A stretch of DNA of 64,000 bases from Megalopta genalis (taxonomy: Eukaryota; Arthropoda; Insecta; Hymenoptera; Halictidae): contig NW_027476472.1 in NCBI RefSeq assembly GCF_051020955.1, positions 1 through 64,000 on the forward strand. The letters are read 5' to 3'. This document shows, piece after piece, positions 51,096 to 63,485 of this stretch (within the stretch, counting starts at the first letter, position 1; every line of letters starts with the position of its first letter). The notes beneath the pieces are model-generated. The model saw only the letters and a program-made list of their open reading frames with translations, was not told where the DNA came from and searched no databases. Both the position numbers and the translations under genes were made by a program.

Positions 51096-52765
51096 TTTGT
51101 TCCGCCTGGATTTGAAGCAAAGCCTTCTACGTCGCATTGATTTGCATCTAAATCATGTGTTTCGCATGGATTTGAAGCTAACTCGTTTGTTTCGCATGCA
51201 TTTGAAGCTGTATCCCTTATATTCGCAAGTATTTGAAGCTAAATCATTCGTTTCGCATGGATTTGTATTTAAGCCTTCTACGTCGCATTGATTTGCATCT
51301 AAATCATGTGTTTCGCATGGATTTGAAGCTGACTCGTTTGTTTCACCTGCATTTGAAGCTGTATCATTTATATCGCAAGTATTTGAAGCTAAACCATTTG
51401 TTTCGCATGGATTTGAAGCTAAGCCTTCTACTTGGCATTGAATTGAAGCTAAATCGTGTATTTTGCATGGATTTGAAGCTAACTCGTTTGTTTCTCCTGT
51501 ATTTGAAGCTGTATCATTTATATCGTAAGTATTTGAAGCTAAACCATTTTTTTCGCATGGATTTGATGCTCTGCCTTCTACTTCGCATTGATTTGTCGCT
51601 AAATATTGTGTTTCGCATGGATTTGAAGCTAACTCGGTTGTTTCGCATGCAGTTGAAGCTAAATCATGTATATCCGAAGTATTTGGTGCTAAACCATTTG
51701 ATTCGCATGGATTTGTAGCTAAGCCTTCTACTTCGCATTGATTTGACGCTAAATATTGTGTTTCGCATGGATTTGAAGCTAACGCGGTTGTTTCGCATGC
51801 AGTTGAAGCTAAATCATGTACATCACAAGTATTTGAAGCTAATCCATTTGTTCCGCCTGGATTTGAAGCAAAGCCTTCTACGTCGCATTGATTTGCATCT
51901 AAATCATGTGTTTCGCATGGATTTGAAGCTGACTCGTTTGTTTCACCTGCATTTGAAGCTGTATCATTTATATCGCAAGTATTTGAAGCTAAACCATTTG
52001 TTTCGCATGGATTTGAAGCTAAGCCTTCTACTTGGCATTGAATTGAAGCTAAATCGTGTATTTTGCATGGATTTGAAGCTAACTCGTTTGTTTCTCCTGT
52101 ATTTGAAGCTGTATCATTTATATCGTAAGTATTTGAAGCTAAACCATTTTTTTCGCATGGATTTGATGCTCTGCCTTCTACTTCGCATTGATTTGACGCT
52201 AAATATTGTGTTTCGCATGGATTTGAAGCTAACTCGGTTGTTTCGCATGCAGTTGAAGCTAAATCATGTATATCCGAAGTATTTGGTGCTAAACCATTTG
52301 ATTCGCATGGATTTGTAGCTAAGCCTTCTACTTCGTATTGTTATCAAGCTAAATCATGTGTTTCGCATGGATTTGAAACTAACACATTTGTTTCGCAAGC
52401 AGTTGAAGCTAAATCATGTACATCACAAGTATTTGAAGCTAATCCATTTGTTCCGCCTGGATTTGAAGCAAAGCCTTCTACGTCGCATTGATTTGCATCT
52501 AAATCATGTGATTCGCATGGATTTGAAGCTAACTCGTTTGTTTCGCATGCATTTGAAGCTGTATCCCTTATATTCGCAAGTATTTGAAGCTAAATCATTC
52601 GTTTCGCATGGATTTGTATTTAAGCCTTCTACGTCGCATTGATTTGCATCTAAATCATGTGTTTCGCATGGATTTGAAGCTGACTCGTTTGTTTCACCTG
52701 CATTTGAAGCTGTATCATTTATATCGCAAGTATTTGAAGCTAAACCATTTGTTTCGCATGGATTT
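51096..52765. repeat. 751-bp HOR, third cluster (with a shortened copy)
   Basis: The cluster includes K-unit starts at 51,233 and 52,584, which are 1,351 bp apart, i.e. one 751-bp and one 600-bp copy. In the shorter copy the array passes near 51,725 and near 51,880 between equivalent Q and P units of different pentamers. This preserves the K-Q-P-A order. Right of about 52,765 it leaves the HOR for TTCGTATTGA-type Q units. Confidence 0.85.
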
Positions 52766-52827
52766 GAAGCTAAGCCTTCTACTTCGTATTGATTTGAAGC
52801 TAAATCATTTGTTTCACATGGAATTGA

Positions 52828-55130
52828 AGCTACCTCGTTTGTTCCTCCAGCTCTTGAAGCTATATCACTTATATCACAAGTATTTGAAGCTAAATCATAT
52901 GTTACGCATGGATTTGAAGCTGAACCTTCTACATCGCATTGATTTGAGGCACAATCTTGTGTATCGCATGGATGTGAAGCTAAACCTTCTACATCGCATT
53001 GATTTGCAGCTTAATCTTGTGTATCGCAAGGATTTGAAGCTAAACCTTCTACATCGCATTGATTTGAAGCTGAATCATGTGTTTCGCATGGATTTGAAGC
53101 TATCTCGTTTGTTTTGCATGCAGTTGTAGCTAAATAATGTATATCGCAAGTAATTGCAGCTAAACCACTTGTTTCGCATGGATTTGAAGCTAAACCTTCT
53201 ACTTCGCATTGATTTGAAGCTACATCATTTGTTTCACATGGAATTGAAGCTACCTCGTTAGTTCCTCCAGCTTTTGAAGCTATATCACTTATATCGCAAG
53301 TATTTGTAGCTAAATCATGTGTTTCGCTTGGATTTGAAGCTAAACGTTCTACATCGCATTGATTTGAAACTAAATTATGTGTTTTGCTTGGATTTGAATG
53401 TAACTCATTTGTTTCGCATGCAGTTGAATCTATATCACCTATATCCCCAGTGTTGGAAACTCAATCATTTGTTTCGCATGGACTTGAAGCTAAACCTTCT
53501 ACATCGCATTGATTTGAAGCTAAATTATGTGTTTTGCTTGGATTTGAAGCTAACTCGTTTGTTAAGCATGCAGTTGTAGCTAAATAATGTATATCACAAG
53601 TATTTGTAACTAAACCATCTGTTTCGCATGGATTTGAAGCTAAGCCTTCTACTTCGCATTGATTTGAAGCTAAATAATTTATTTTGCATTGTATTGAACC
53701 TACCTCGTTTGTTCCTCCAGCTTTTGAAGCTATATCACTTATATCGCAAGTATTTGAAGCTAAATCATATGTGTCGCATGGATTTGAAGCTGAACCTTCT
53801 ACATCGCATTGATTTCAGGCTAAATCTTGTGTATCGCATGGATTTGAAGCTAAACCTTCTACATCGCATTGATTTGCAGCTAAGTCGTGTGTTTCGCATG
53901 GATTTGAAGCTAACTCGTTTGATTAGACTGCATTTGAAACTATATCACTTATACCCCAAGTGTTTGAAGCTAAATCATTTGCTTAGCATGGATTTGAAGC
54001 TAAACCTTCTACTTCGTATTGATTTGAAGCTAAATCTTGTGTTTCGCATGGATTTGAAGCTAACTAGTTCATTGCCCATGCAGTTAAATCTAAATAACGT
54101 ATATCACAAGTATTTGAAGCTAAACCATTTGTTTCGCATGTATTTGAAGCTAAATCTTTTGTCTCGCATGAATTTGAAGCTAAGCCTTCTACTTCGTATT
54201 GATTTGAAGCTAAATCGTGTGTTTCGCATGGATTTGAAGCTAACTGGTTCGTTGCCCATGCAGTTAAATCTAAATAACGTATATCACAAGTATTTGAAGC
54301 TAAACCATTTGTTTCGCATGGATTTGAAGCTAAATCTTCCGTTTCGCATGAATTTGAAACTCAGCCTTCTACTTCGTATTGATTTGAAGCTAAATCATGT
54401 GTTTCGTATGGATTTGAAGCTAACTCGTTCGTTTCGCCTGCATCTGAAGCTATATCCCTTATATCGCAAGTATTTGAAGCTAAATCATTTGTTCTGCATG
54501 GATTTGAAGCGAAGCCTTCTACGTCGCATTGATTTGCATATAAAACATGTGTTTCGCATGGATTAGAAGCTAACTCGTTTGTTTCGCCTGCATTTGAAGC
54601 TATATCACTCATATCGTAAGTACTTGATGCTAAACCATTTGTTTCGCATAGATTTAAAGCCATCCTGCTACTTCGCGTTGATTTGAAGCTAAATCATGTG
54701 TTTCGCATTGATTTGAAGTTAACTCGTTTGTTTCGAGTGCTTTTGAAGATATATCATTTATATCGCAAGTATTTAAAGCTAAATCATTCGTTTCGCATGG
54801 ATTTGAAGCTAACCCTTCTCTTTCGCCTGCATTTGAAGCTACATCACTTTTGTAGTGAGTATTTGAAGCTAAATCATTTGTTTCCCACAGATTTCAATCT
54901 AAACCTTCTACATCGCATTGATTTGAAGCTAAGCCTTCTACTTCGCATTGATTTGAAACTAAATCATGTGTATCGCATGGATTTTGCAGCTAACTCGTTT
55001 GTTTCGCATGCAGTTGAAGCTAAATCATGTATATCCGAAGTATTTGGTGCTAAACCATTTGATTCGCATGGATTTGTAGCTAAGCCTTCTACTTCGTATT
55101 GTTATCAAGCTAAATCATGTGTTTCGCATG
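52828..55130. repeat. Segmental duplication, right member (partner 42,117-44,983)
   Basis: This is the collinear partner of the 42-45 kb block. It carries an extra 150-bp pentamer at about 53,395-53,545 and lacks the 796-bp stretch present there. At its right end it runs without visible break into the 751-bp HOR. Compare TCAGCCTTCTAC near 54,361 with TAAGCCTTC at the equivalent 43,500. Confidence 0.82.
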
Positions 55131-58100
55131 GATTTGAAACTAACACATTTGTTTCGCAAGCAGTTGAAGCTAAATCATGTACATCACAAGTATTTGAAGC
55201 TAATCCATTTGTTCCGCCTGGATTTGAAGCAAAGCCTTCTACGTCGCATTGATTTGCATCTAAATCATGTGTTTCGCATGGATTTGAAGCTGACTCGTTT
55301 GTTTCACCTGCATTTGAAGCTGTATCATTTATATCGCAAGTATTTGAAGCTAAACCATTTGTTTCGCATGGATTTGAAGCTAAGCCTTCTACTTGGCATT
55401 GAATTGAAGCTAAATCGTGTATTTTGCATGGATTTGAAGCTAACTCGTTTGTTTCTCCTGTATTTGAAGCTGTATCATTTATATCGTAAGTATTTGAAGC
55501 TAAACCATTTTTTTCGCATGGATTTGATGCTCTGCTTTCTACTTCGCATTGATTTGACGGTAAATATTGTGTTTCGCATGGATTTGAAGCTAACTCGGTT
55601 GTTTCGCATGCAGTTGAAGCTAAATCATGTATATCCGAAGTATTTGGTGCTAAACCATTTGATTCGCATGGATTTGTAGCTAAGCCTTCTACTTCGTATT
55701 GTTATCAAGCTAAATCATGTGTTTCGCATGGATTTGAAACTAACACATTTGTTTCGCAAGCAGTTGAAGCTAAATCATGTACATCACAAGTATTTGAAGC
55801 TAATCCATTTGTTCCGCCTGGATTTGAAGCAAAGCCTTCTACGTCGCATTGATTTGCATCTAAATCATGTGTTTCGCATGGATTTGAAGCTAACTCGTTT
55901 GTTTCGCATGCATTTGAAGCTGTATCCCTTATATTCGCAAGTATTTGAAGCTAAATCATTCGTTTCGCATGGATTTGTATTTAAGCCTTCTACGTCGCAT
56001 TGATTTGCATCTAAATCATGTGTTTCGCATGGATTTGAAGCTGACTCGTTTGTTTCACCTGCATTTGAAGCTGTATCATTTATATCGCAAGTATTTGAAG
56101 CTAAACCATTTGTTTCGCATGGATTTGAAGCTAAGCCTTCTACTTGGCATTGAATTGAAGCTAAATCGTGTATTTTGCATGGATTTGAAGCTAACTCGTT
56201 TGTTTCTCCTGTATTTGAAGCTGTATCATTTATATCGTAAGTATTTGAAGCTAAACCATTTTTTTCGCATGGATTTGATGCTCTGCCTTCTACTTCGCAT
56301 TGATTTGACGCTAAATATTGTGTTTCGCATGGATTTGAAGCTAACTCGGTTGTTTCGCATGCAGTTGAAGCTAAATCATGTATATCCGAAGTATTTGGTG
56401 CTAAACCATTTGATTCGCATGGATTTGTAGCTAAGCCTTCTACTTCGTATTGTTATCAAGCTAAATCATGTGTTTCGCATGGATTTGAAACTAACACATT
56501 TGTTTCGCAAGCAGTGGAAGCTAAATCATGTACATCACAAGTATTTGAAGCTAATCCATTTGTTCCGCCTGGATTTGAAGCAAAGCCTTCTACGTCGCAT
56601 TGATTTGCATCTAAATCATGTGTTTCGCATGGATTTGAAGCTAACTCGTTTGTTTCGCATGCATTTGAAGCTGTATCCCTTATATTCGCAAGTATTTGAA
56701 GCTAAATCATTCGTTTCGCATGGATTTGTATTTAAGCCTTCTACGTCGCATTGATTTGCATCTAAATCATGTGTTTCGCATGGATTTGAAGCTGACTCGT
56801 TTGTTTCACCTGCATTTGAAGCTGTATCATTTATATCGCAAGTATTTGAAGCTAAACCATTTGTTTCGCATGGATTTGAAGCTAAGCCTTCTACTTGGCA
56901 TTGAATTGAAGCTAAATCGTGTATTTTGCATGGATTTGAAGCTAACTCGTTTGTTTCTCCTGTATTTGAAGCTGTATCATTTATATCGTAAGTATTTGAA
57001 GCTAAACCATTTTTTTCGCATGGATTTGATGCTCTGCCTTCTACTTCGCATTGATTTGACGCTAAATATTGTGTTTCGCATGGATTTGAAGCTAACTCGG
57101 TTGTTTCGCATGCAGTTGAAGCTAAATCATGTATATCCGAAGTATTTGGTGCTAAACCATTTGATTCGCATGGATTTGTAGCTAAGCCTTCTACTTCGTA
57201 TTGTTATCAAGCTAAATCATGTGTTTCGCATGGATTTGAAACTAACACATTTGTTTCGCAAGCAGTTGAAGCTAAATCATGTACATCACAAGTATTTGAA
57301 GCTAATCCATTTGTTCCGCCTGGATTTGAAGCAAAGCCTTCTACTTCGCATTGATTTGACGCTAAATATTGTGTTTCGCATGGATTTGAAGCTAACTCGG
57401 TTGTTTCGCATGCAGTTGAAGCTAAATCATGTATATCCGAAGTATTTGGTGCTAAACCATTTGATTCGCATGGATTTGTAGCTAAGCCTTCTACTTCGTA
57501 TTGTTATCAAGCTAAATCATGTGTTTCGCATGGATTTGAAACTAACACATTTGTTTCGCAAGCAGTTGAAGCTAAATCATGTACATCACAAGTATTTGAA
57601 GCTAATCCATTTGTTCCGCCTGGATTTGAAGCAAAGCCTTCTACGTCGCATTGATTTGCATCTAAATCATGTGTTTCGCATGGATTTGAAGCTAACTCGT
57701 TTGTTTCGCATGCATTTGAAGCTGTATCCCTTATATTCGCAAGTATTTGAAGCTAAATCATTCGTTTCGCATGGATTTGTATTTAAGCCTTCTACGTCGC
57801 ATTGATTTGCATCTAAATCATGTGTTTCGCATGGATTTGAAGCTGACTCGTTTGTTTCACCTGCATTTGAAGCTGTATCATTTATATCGCAAGTATTTGA
57901 AGCTAAACCATTTGTTTCGCATGGATTTGAAGCTAAGCCTTCTACTTGGCATTGAATTGAAGCTAAATCGTGTATTTTGCATGGATTTGAAGCTAACTCG
58001 TTTGTTTCTCCTGTATTTGAAGCTGTATCATTTATATCGTAAGTATTTGAAGCTAAACCATTTTTTTCGCATGGATTTGATGCTCTGCCTTCTACTTCGC

Positions 58101-58308
58101 ATTGATTTGACGCTAAATATTGTGTTTCGCATGGATTTGAAGCTAACTCGGTTGTTTCGCATGCAGTTGAAGCTAAATCATGTATATCCGAAGTATTTGG
58201 TGCTAAACCATTTGATTCGCATGGATTTGTAGCTAAGCCTTCTACTTCGTATTGTTATCAAGCTAAATCATGTGTTTCGCATGGATTTGAAACTAACACA
58301 TTTGTTTC
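55004..58308. repeat. 751-bp HOR, main cluster (copies of 600, 751, 751, 300 and 751 bp)
   Basis: The same A unit (AACACATTTGTTTCGC) recurs at spacings of 600, 751, 751, 300 and 751 bp starting from about 55,135. The 751-bp copies are almost identical. The 600-bp copy lacks one pentamer including the 31-bp T unit (151 bp). The 300-bp copy retains two pentamers only. All changes keep the class order. The cluster ends at about 58,308, where the A unit switches to CGCCTGCA followed by a T unit. Confidence 0.9.
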
Positions 58309-59625
58309 GCCTGCATTTGAAGCTATATCATTTATTTCGCAATTATTTGAAGCTAAATCATTTGTTTTGCATGATTTTTTAAGCTATACCTTCTACATCG
58401 CATTGATTTGAAGCTAACTCTTTTGTTTCGCCTGCATTTGAAGCTATATCACTTATATTGCAAGTAATTGAAGCTAAATCATTTGTTTCGCGCGGATTTG
58501 TAGCTAAACCTTCCACATCGCATTGATTTGAAACTAAATCTTTTGTTTCTCATGTATTTGAAGCGAAACCTTCTACTTCGCATTGATTTGAAGATAAATC
58601 ATGTGTTTCGCATGGATCTGAAGCTAACTTGTTTGTTTCGACTGCAATTGAAGCTATATCACTTATATTCGCAAGTATTTGAAGCTAAATCTTTCGTTTC
58701 ACATGGATTTGAAGCTAACTCGTTTGTTACGCCTGCATTTGAAGCTATATCACTTATATCGCAACTATTTGAAGCAAAATCAATTGTTTCTCATGTACTT
58801 GAAGCTAAGTCTACTCCTTCTCCTTGATTTGAAGCTACATCATGTGTTTCGCATGGATTTGAAGCTAAACCTTCTACATCGCATTTGTTTGAAGCTAAAT
58901 CATGTGTTTCGCATGTATTTGAAGCTTGCTCGTTTGTTTCGCATGCAGTTGAAGCTAAATCATGTATATCACAAGTAGTTGAATCTAAACCATTTGTTCC
59001 GCATGGATTTGAAGCTAAAACTTCTACATCGCATTGATTTGTAGCTAAATCATGTGTTTCCCTTGGAGATGAAGCTAAATCATGTGTTTCGCACGGATGT
59101 GAAGCTAACTCGTTTGTTTTGTCTGCATTTGAAGCTGTTTCATTTATATCGCAAGTATTTGAAGCTTTCTCGTTTGTTTCGCATGCATTTGAAGCTATAT
59201 CAATTATATCGCAAGTATCTGATGCTAAATCATTTGTATCGCATGGATTTGAAGCTAAACCTTCTACATCGCATTGATTTGCAGCTTAATCATGTGTTTT
59301 GCATGTATTTAAAGCTAACCCGTTTGTTTCCCCTGCATTTGTAGCTATATCACTTATATAACAAGTATCTGATGCTAAATCATTTGTTTCACGCGGATTT
59401 GTAGCTAAACCTTCCACATCGCATTGATTTGAAACTAAATCTTTTGTTTCTCATGTATTTGAAGCGAAACCTTCTACTTCGCATAGATTTGCAGCAAAAT
59501 CATATGTTTCGCATGGATTTGAAGCTAAATGATTTGTTTCACATGGATTTGAAGCTAACTCGTTTGTTTCGCCAGCATTTGAAGCTATATCACTTTTATC
59601 GGAAGTATTTGAAGCTAAACCATTT
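58309..59625. repeat. Less homogenised units with a ~901-bp recurrence
   Basis: No gene is present. Units are diverse compared with the flanking 751-bp clusters. About 58,490-58,590 recurs at about 59,391-59,491 (offset 901 bp), sharing TTCCACATCGCATTGA and AAATCTTTTGTTTCTCATG. Irregular stretches include CATGATTTTTTAAGC near 58,370 and TCTACTCCTTCTCCTTGA near 58,810. It resembles the 25.5-26.5 kb island in being an unhomogenised gap between amplified domains. Confidence 0.74.
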
Positions 59626-60945
59626 TTTTCGCATGGATTTGATGCTCTGCCTTCTACTTCGCATTGATTTGACGCTAAATATTGTGTTTCGCATGGATTT
59701 GAAGCTAACTCGTTTGTTTCGCATGCATTTGAAGCTGTATCCCTTATATTCGCAAATATTTGAAGCTAAATCATTCGTTTCGCATGGATTTGTATTTAAG
59801 CCTTCTACGTCGCATTGATTTGCATCTAAATCATGTGTTTCGCATGGATTTGAAGCTGACTCGTTTGTTTCACCTGCATTTGAAGCTGTATCATTTATAT
59901 CGCAAGTATTTGAAGCTAAACCATTTGTTTCGCATGGATTTGAAGCTAAGCCTTCTACTTGGCATTGAATTGAAGCTAAATCGTGTATTTTGCATGGATT
60001 TGAAGCTAACTCGTTTGTTTCTCCTGTATTTGAAGCTGTATCATTTATATCGTAAGTATTTGAAGCTAAACCATTTTTTTCGCATGGATTTGATGCTCTG
60101 CCTTCTACTTCGCATTGATTTGACGCTAAATATTGTGTTTCGCATGGATTTGAAGCTAACTCGGTTGTTTCGCATGCAGTTGAAGCTAAATCATGTATAT
60201 CCGAAGTATTTGGTGCTAAACCATTTGATTCGCATGGATTTGTAGCTAAGCCTTCTACTTCGTATTGTTATCAAGCTAAATCATGTGTTTCGCATGGATT
60301 TGAAACTAACACATTTGTTTCGCAAGCAGTTGAAGCTAAATCATGTACATCACAAGTATTTGAAGCTAATCCATTTGTTCCGCCTGGATTTGAAGCAAAG
60401 CCTTCTACGTCGCATTGATTTGCATCTAAATCATGTGTTTCGCATGGATTTGAAGCTAACTCGTTTGTTTCGCATGCATTTGAAGCTGTATCCCTTATAT
60501 TCGCAAGTATTTGAAGCTAAATCATTCGTTTCGCATGGATTTGTATTTAAGCCTTCTACGTCGCATTGATTTGCATCTAAATCATGTGTTTCGCATGGAT
60601 TTGAAGCTGACTCGTTTGTTTCACCTGCATTTGAAGCTGTATCATTTATATCGCAAGTATTTGAAGCTAAACCATTTGTTTCGCATGGATTTGAAGCTAA
60701 GCCTTCTACTTGGCATTGAATTGAAGCTAAATCGTGTATTTTGCATGGATTTGAAGCTAACTCGTTTGTTTCTCCTGTATTTGAAGCTGTATCATTTATA
60801 TCGTAAGTATTTGAAGCTAAACCATTTTTTTCGCATGGATTTGATGCTCTGCCTTCTACTTCGCATTGATTTGACGCTAAATATTGTGTTTCGCATGGAT
60901 TTGAAGCTAACTCGGTTGTTTCGCATGCAGTTGAAACTAAATCAT
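59626..60945. repeat. 751-bp HOR, fourth cluster
   Basis: This cluster has K-unit starts at 59,760 and 60,511, exactly 751 bp apart. Most of it is the right member of the 14,720-bp-offset duplication. The first 31-bp T unit here reads CGCAAATATT near 59,752 instead of CGCAAGTATT. That is a private variant of this copy. Confidence 0.87.
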
Positions 60946-62613
60946 GTATATCACAAGTATTTGCAGCTAAACAATTGATTCGCATGGATTTGAAGCTAAG
61001 CCTTCTTCTTGGCATTGAATTGAAGCTAAATCGTGTGTTTTGCATGGATTTGAAGCAAACTCGTTTGTTTCTCCTGTATTTCAAGCTATATCATTTATAT
61101 CGCAAGTATTTGAAGCTAAAGCATTTGTTTCGCATGGATTTGAAACAAACTCGTTTGTGTCGCTTGTATTTGAAGCTATATCATTTATATCGCAAGTATT
61201 TGACGCTAAATCATTCGTTTCGCATGGATTTGAAGCTAAGCCCTCTACTTCGCATTGATTTGAAGCTAAATCATGTGTTTCTCATGGATTTGAAGCTAAC
61301 TCGTCTGTTTGGCCTGCATTGAAGCTATATCACTTACATCGGAAGTATTTGATGCCAACATCATTTGCTTCGCACGGATTTGAAGCTAAACCTTTTACAT
61401 CGCATTGATTTGAAGCTAAATCGTATGTTTCTCGTGGATTTGAAGGTAACTCGTTTGTTTCGCATGCAGTTGAAGCTAAATCATGTCTTTCACAACTATT
61501 TGAAGATGAAAAATTTGAATCGCATGGCTTTGAACCTGAGCCTTCTACTTCGGACTGATTTACACCTAAATAATGTGTTTCGCATGGATTTGAAGCTAAA
61601 CCATCTACATCCCATGGATTTGAAGCTAAATCATGTGTCTGGTTTGGATTTGAATCTAAACCTTCTACATCGCCTTGATTTGCAGCTGAATCATGTGTTT
61701 GGCATGGATTTGAAGCTAACTCGTTCGTTTCGCTTGTATTTGAAGCTAGATCACTTATATCGGAAGTATTTGAAGCTGAATCATGTGTTTCGCTTGGATT
61801 TGAAGCTAAACCTTCTACATCGCATTGATTTGAAGCTAAATTATGTGTTTCGCTTGGATTTGAATGTAACTCATTTCTTTCGCATGCAGTTGAAACTATA
61901 TCACATATATCCCAAGTGTTGGAAGCTCAATCATTTGTTTCTCCTGTATTTGAAGCTGTATCATTTATAGCGTAAGTATTTGAAGCTAAACCATTTTTTT
62001 CGCATGGATTTGATGCTCTGCCTTCTACTTCGCATTGATTTGACGCTAAATATTGTGTTTCGCATGGATTTGAAGCTAACTCGGTTGTTTCGCATGCAGT
62101 TGAAGCTAAATCATGTATATCCGAAGTATTTGGTGCTAAACCATTTGATTCGCATGGATTTGTAGCTAAGCCTTCTACTTCGTATTGTTATCAAGCTAAA
62201 TCATGTGTTTCGCATGGATTTGAAACTAACACATTTGTTTCGCAAGCAGTTGAAGCTAAATCATGTACATCACAAGTATTTGAAGCTAATCCATTTGTTC
62301 CGCCTGGATTTGAAGCAAAGCCTTCTACGTCGCATTGATTTGCATCTAAATCATGTGTTTCGCATGGATTTGAAGCTAACTCGTTTGTTTCGCATGCATT
62401 TGAAGCTGTATCCCTTATATTCGCAAGTATTTGAAGCTAAATCATTCGTTTCGCATGGATTTGTATTTAAGCCTTCTACGTCGCATTGATTTGCATCTAA
62501 ATCATGTGTTTCGCATGGATTTGAAGCTGACTCGTTTGTTTCACCTGCATTTGAACCTGTATCATTTATATCGCAAGTATTTGAAGCTAAACCATTTGTT
62601 TCGCATGGATTTG
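59687..62613. repeat. Segmental duplication, right member (partner 44,967-47,893)
   Basis: This is the collinear partner at an offset of 14,720 bp. Private differences include TTTCAAGCT near 61,080, AACCATCTACATCCC near 61,603 and TATAGCGTAAG near 61,968. The two members part at 62,614 (left 47,894), where this member continues with a full 751-bp HOR and the left one skips a pentamer. Confidence 0.87.
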
Positions 62614-63485
62614 AAGCTAAGCCTTCTACTTGGCATTGAATTGAAGCTAAATCGTGTATTTTGCATGGATTTGAAGCTAACTCGTTTGTTTCTCCTGTAT
62701 TTGAAGCTGTATCGTTTATATCGTAAGTATTTGAAGCTAAACCATTTTTTTCGCATGGATTTGATGCTCTGCCTTCTACTTCGCATTGATTTGACGCTAA
62801 ATATTGTGTTTCGCATGGATTTGAAGCTAACTCGGTTGTTTCGCATGCAGTTGAAGCTAAATCATGTATATCCGAAGTATTTGGTGCTAAACCATTTGAT
62901 TCGCATGGATTTGTAGCTAAGCCTTCTACTTCGTATTGTTATCAAGCTAAATCATGTGTTTCGCATGGATTTGAAACTAACACATTTGTTTCGCAAGCAG
63001 TTGAAGCTAAATCATGTACATCACAAGTATTTGAAGCTAATCCATTTGTTCCGCCTGGATTTGAAGCAAAGCCTTCTACGTCGCATTGATTTGCATCTAA
63101 ATCATGTGTTTCGCATGGATTTGAAGCTAACTCGTTTGTTTCGCATGCATTTGAAGCTGTATCCCTTATATTCGCAAGTATTTGAAGCTAAATCATTCGT
63201 TTCGCATGGATTTGTATTTAAGCCTTCTACGTCGCATTGATTTGCATCTAAATCATGTGTTTCGCATGGATTTGAAGCTGACTCGTTTGTTTCACCTGCA
63301 TTTGAAGCTGTATCATTTATATCGCAAGTATTTGAAGCTAAACCATTTGTTTCGCATGGATTTGATGCTCTGCCTTCTACTTCGCATTGATTTGACGCTA
63401 AATATTGTGTTTCGCATGGATTTGAAGCTAACTCGGTTGTTTCGCATGCAGTTGAAACTAAATCATGTATATCACAAGTATTTGC
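61940..63485. repeat. 751-bp HOR, fifth cluster
   Basis: A units with AACACATTTG at 62,205 and 62,956 and K units at 62,431 and 63,182 are each 751 bp apart. The last copy skips one pentamer after about 63,360, as in the 47.7-48.0 kb copy. Small private changes include TTTGAACCTGTATC near 62,555 and GTATCGTTTATATCG near 62,712. Confidence 0.87.

Noticed and set aside
44967..62613. Assembly artefact as the default explanation for the long identical blocks
   Set aside because: The copies carry private substitutions and different flanks, which favours true duplication. It cannot be fully excluded without reads.
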